Shown here one piece after another: positions 61,233 through 64,000 of a stretch of 64,000 nucleotides of DNA. Made by a program: the position numbers and the translations under genes. Origin of the DNA: Oscillospiraceae bacterium. GTDB lineage: Bacteria; Bacillota; Clostridia; Oscillospirales; Oscillospiraceae. The number at the start of each line of letters is the position of its first letter. Positions within the stretch are counted from its first letter, which is position 1. A model generated the notes under the pieces. The model worked only from the letters and a program-made list of their open reading frames with translations, was not told the DNA's origin and searched no databases. The DNA is taken from the NCBI GenBank assembly GCA_009777235.1, contig WRMH01000001.1, positions 62,001-126,000 on the forward strand. The letters are read 5' to 3'.

Positions 61233-64000
61233 TCAGAAGTTGACCGCTGCCGTGTTGTAGACAACAAAGCCGTGCGCCTTGCAAAACAGCTCAAACTCAA
61301 GCGAACCGGCAAAGCCGTGGAATATCAGCACGCGGTCGCCGTGCGAGTTTAGCGCGGCGAGCCAGTAGTTATACCCGCCCGCGTCGGGCTCACGCCCAAA
61401 GAACGCCATGTATAAGTATTCTATAAACTCTTCGTTGCTTAAGTTCTTCTCGTTCATCTCCGCGCTGAACACAAAGCCGTAGACTACCTGTGCCGCGCTA
61501 AGCGAGCCGTCGAGAAGCCCGGTCATCCAATAGTCATATCCGGCCTCGTCGGGTTCACGCCCCAGAGCATTGAGGTAGAGGTTTGTCGAGAAAGAGGCGG
61601 GGGTAAACGGAGCGGGGGTCGGTTTGATGTCCGGCGCAGGCTTTGAATCTGTCGGCGCCTGCGGCGGAGCGTAAGCCGCGATAGTCACAGTCGCGTCCGC
61701 GCCCGCGTCGTAGTTTGTCTTTGCCTTGTAGCGTACATGGTATGTACCCGGCGCGAGGTCTGTTATCTCTGTTTCTGAGGCAGGGACAGATGTATATGAC
61801 GTGTCTGTGTCGAGCTTGTATTCCATTGCATCTGTGACGCCGGTGATCGTACCGTCGTTTTCGCCCGCCGCTGTTTCGTCGGTTTTGAGGAGTCCGGTCG
61901 GCGCGGCTTGGGAAGCGTTTGATACCGTGAGCGTGTAGCTTGCGCTTGCACCTGCGTATGTCGTGTCAGCGGCGATGCTCGCCGAGATAGTGATTGTGCC
62001 CGCGCTGACTATCGTTACTTCACCATCGTCGTCAACCGTTGCTATTGCTTCGTTGCTGCTCGTATATGTTATCGTGCCCACAGAGGGCTGATCTGATGTC
62101 GCAGCATAGGTGAACGCCGCGTCGCCGAATATTTTATCCACATGGCTGCCTGCGAAAGAGAGCGTCTGCGCCTCCAAATCCGTGTGAAGGAATGTCGCCA
62201 CTATCTCAATCACGCCGTCTACCGCGTCGCTTGCGTTTACGGTGTAGTCTTGCGTCACGTTTTGCCCTGCCGTTGTCAGGTTTACAAGCCCTGTGCCGCC
62301 CGTGAACGATAGTGTGTTCGTTGTTGTAGGATCGCCGCCGTCATCGGTTTCGCCGAGGACATAACTTAGCGTTATAATGTCGCCTGCGCGTCCGGTGGCT
62401 GGCGAGAGCGTTACGGCAGTGTCGCCTGTGCCTGTGTCGACATTGCTTATGGTGATGTTATACGGGACAACACCGCCTGCCAGCGTTGCGGTCACATTGC
62501 CTGTGGCGTTGGAGCTACTTACGACGCAGGTGATGGTTTTACCCGCTTCCGCGCCGTTGAGGGTGTAGGTTGCACTTGTCGCCCCGCTGATAGGCACACC
62601 GCCCGCCTGCCACTGATAGCTAAAGCCGGATGTCACATTGAGGGGGCTGGTGCTCACTGTCAATAGCTCCCCGATGGCGTTTGTACCGCTTATGGTCGGT
62701 GTGCCGCTGAGAGCGGGGAGCGTGACATTAACCGTGGCTACTCTTGACGTGACGTCCGTCGCGCCTGTCGCGCTGACCACGCAGTAGTAATAATATGGAC
62801 TGCCCGACGCCGTTAGCGTTGTGGGAATGGTGAGCGTCGCCGTGTTCGCGCCGCCTGCCCCGTCAAGAGACGTACCGCCCGTGTTGCTGTTCACCGTGTT
62901 GCTGTACCACTGGTAACTCGGCGTGTCGCCTGAGGAAACGCTTGCCGCCACGGTCAGGGTTTCCGTTATGCTGCCCTGCGTGACGTTGGTCGTCACAGCC
63001 GGTTGTGTGTCTATGGTGATAACGGGCACCGCCCGCGTGATGGTCATAGTGTATTGATTTGTCGTAGCCCCGTTCTCTGATATGACCCGTACATACACCG
63101 TGTTCTCGCCTACGACAAGGGGAAACGCCGTGACGTCCATGCCGGTCAGTTCCGAGCCAGCAATGTATGCTGCATTATTCCAATAGGTGGCGACCGCGCC
63201 GGTAGTGGTTGTCACCGTGATATTTACCGATGTCGTCGCGTTGGGTTCGGTCGAGGTAATCGTGGCCCTGTTTGATGAGAGCGGGCCTAGCGTCGGGTTA
63301 GTAAGTCCGGCTACGGCTCTCACACTCGCTCCTGTGTTTGTCATAGTGCCGCTGCCTGTAATGGTTCCTCCTATTGTCCCCCCATTAGTAATTGTACCGT
63401 TATTTGTGATTGTACCGTTATTCGTAATTGTAACGGAACCTCTTCTAACTGTAAGTGTTTCGCTTACAGGAACAGTAATCGAGCCTGCAGACGTAATGGT
63501 AACATCTTCTCCAATATCTCCGTAAATCGTTGCATTGCCTGTTATTTGGATATTATAATTACCGGGAACGTCGGCGAAACCATTTATTGCTTCACCCGTA
63601 GAGCTGCCGACAGCGGAAAAAATAGTGCCTCCTTCTATAATAAGAGACACGCCGCTATTATAAAGGCTTATCGCATAACCATGGTTTGTTGAAATAGTTC
63701 CGCCTTTAATCGTTATGGCCGAAGTCGAGGGACATCTTGCGTCAATACCACGCGATTCTCCGTGAATGATTCCGTCATTGACAGTTACCGCCCCTCCCGC
63801 ATAAATTGCGTAGCCGCCAGCGACATTATGTTCAATTCTGCCGCCATTCACAACAATAGCAAGGTTGGATTGTCCACTGGAATAAAGAGTGAAACTGCCG
63901 CCGCCGCTTTGTGAATTAGAAACAGTACCGCCATTAAAATTAAATGTGCCGAGTCCGCTATTCGCAGTATTTGTTGGGTTAAGGTCAATCAGGCGGGTTG
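61233..64000 (-). CDS. Large repetitive surface protein with DUF4214 modules, N-terminus off window
   Basis: The minus-strand frame ends at 61233 and is open through the right edge, so the 922 or so residues here lack the start and any signal peptide. Order: Gly/Asn-rich beta-helix repeats (NGGRIEHNVAGGYAIYAGGA; then several ITNNGTITNGGTI units); a cadherin-like beta-sandwich (YTMTITRA end); two Ig-like repeats with YQW and CVVSATG/CVVSSSN; a Big_2-like repeat (YTSSNEAIATVDDDGEVTIV); a short MBG-like repeat; a Pro-rich linker; and two DUF4214 modules (YLNALGREPDEAGYDYW; YMAFFGREPDAGGYNYW) at the end. Probably a secreted or wall-associated adhesin-like protein; DUF4214 may bind surface glycans or S-layer. 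Confidence 0.9.
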   Translation of the reverse strand, partial: TRLIDLNPTNTANSGLGTFNFNGGTVSNSQSGGGSFTLYSSGQSNLAIVVNGGRIEHNVAGGYAIYAGGAVTVNDGIIHGESRGIDARCPSTSAITIKGGTISTNHGYAISLYNSGVSLIIEGGTIFSAVGSSTGEAINGFADVPGNYNIQITGNATIYGDIGEDVTITSAGSITVPVSETLTVRRGSVTITNNGTITNNGTITNGGTIGGTITGSGTMTNTGASVRAVAGLTNPTLGPLSSNRATITSTEPNATTSVNITVTTTTGAVATYWNNAAYIAGSELTGMDVTAFPLVVGENTVYVRVISENGATTNQYTMTITRAVPVITIDTQPAVTTNVTQGSITETLTVAASVSSGDTPSYQWYSNTVNSNTGGTSLDGAGGANTATLTIPTTLTASGSPYYYYCVVSATGATDVTSRVATVNVTLPALSGTPTISGTNAIGELLTVSTSPLNVTSGFSYQWQAGGVPISGATSATYTLNGAEAGKTITCVVSSSNATGNVTATLAGGVVPYNITISNVDTGTGDTAVTLSPATGRAGDIITLSYVLGETDDGGDPTTTNTLSFTGGTGLVNLTTAGQNVTQDYTVNASDAVDGVIEIVATFLHTDLEAQTLSFAGSHVDKIFGDAAFTYAATSDQPSVGTITYTSSNEAIATVDDDGEVTIVSAGTITISASIAADTTYAGASASYTLTVSNASQAAPTGLLKTDETAAGENDGTITGVTDAMEYKLDTDTSYTSVPASETEITDLAPGTYHVRYKAKTNYDAGADATVTIAAYAPPQAPTDSKPAPDIKPTPAPFTPASFSTNLYLNALGREPDEAGYDYWMTGLLDGSLSAAQVVYGFVFSAEMNEKNLSNEEFIEYLYMAFFGREPDAGGYNYWLAALNSHGDRVLIFHGFAGSLEFELFCKAHGFVVYNTAAVNF

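Overview
The window looks like a chromosomal piece of an anaerobic, Gram-positive-type Clostridia bacterium. Evidence: a multi-subunit NADH-linked [FeFe] hydrogenase, a glycyl-radical-enzyme activase, a ferredoxin-tailed aldo/keto reductase, a dense Firmicutes-type purine operon, RNase Y, the rpmH-rnpA-yidD-yidC-jag block, FakA/Asp23, LytTR and LiaF-like proteins, strong purine-rich ribosome binding sites and TTGACA/TATAAT promoters. Species cannot be named from sequence alone. Nothing here is clearly plasmid or phage; short accessory patches with gene wrecks lie at about 0.4-0.9, 7.4-10 and 17.7-25 kb.

Layout. 0-5.4 kb: an AAA ATPase cut by the left edge, a tRNA 3'-half scar beside tandem palindromes, then one minus-strand operon joining a STAS protein, a RsbW-like ATPase fold, a lipoprotein/permease fusion and an ABC ATPase with a second RsbW-like tail. 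This is the most unusual system in the window. 5.5-12.6 kb: GntR/DUF5808 pair with an operator inside its promoter, an AT-rich nucleotidyltransferase, an AI-2E-family membrane protein, a radical-SAM activase and a cell-surface NodB-fold protein whose active site looks degraded. 12.7-17 kb: hydrogenase operon (HydC, separate 2Fe-2S protein, HydB, HydA). 17-25 kb: dCMP deaminase, nitroreductase, small regulators, kinase-like and methyltransferase genes, AraC/GyrI regulator, an unrecognised 444-aa protein, an ECF S-component-like protein, a MNT/HEPN pair, and Fic and YdeI pseudogenes.

25-36 kb: a seven-gene purine operon on the minus strand (purL, purE, purK, purF, purM, a purN-purD fusion, purC), preceded by a near-perfect 22-bp palindrome and an 18-bp repeat cluster. 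PurL appears to have lost its glutaminase nucleophile. 36-46.4 kb: rny leftward and, divergently, tRNA-Ser, rpmH, rnpA, yidD, yidC, jag, acpP, alaS, an Asp23 protein and fakA, closed by a strong terminator. dnaA and mnmE/mnmG, usual neighbours of this block, are absent.

46.4-64 kb: LiaF-like/LytTR pair, initiator tRNA-Met, a large hybrid histidine kinase, an aldo/keto reductase, a three-gene ABC-2 exporter, ruvX, an EAL-like/HDOD protein, type II pantothenate kinase, a DUF3810 membrane protein, a CheB-like protein and the C-terminal 920 or so residues of a large repetitive surface protein ending in DUF4214 modules.
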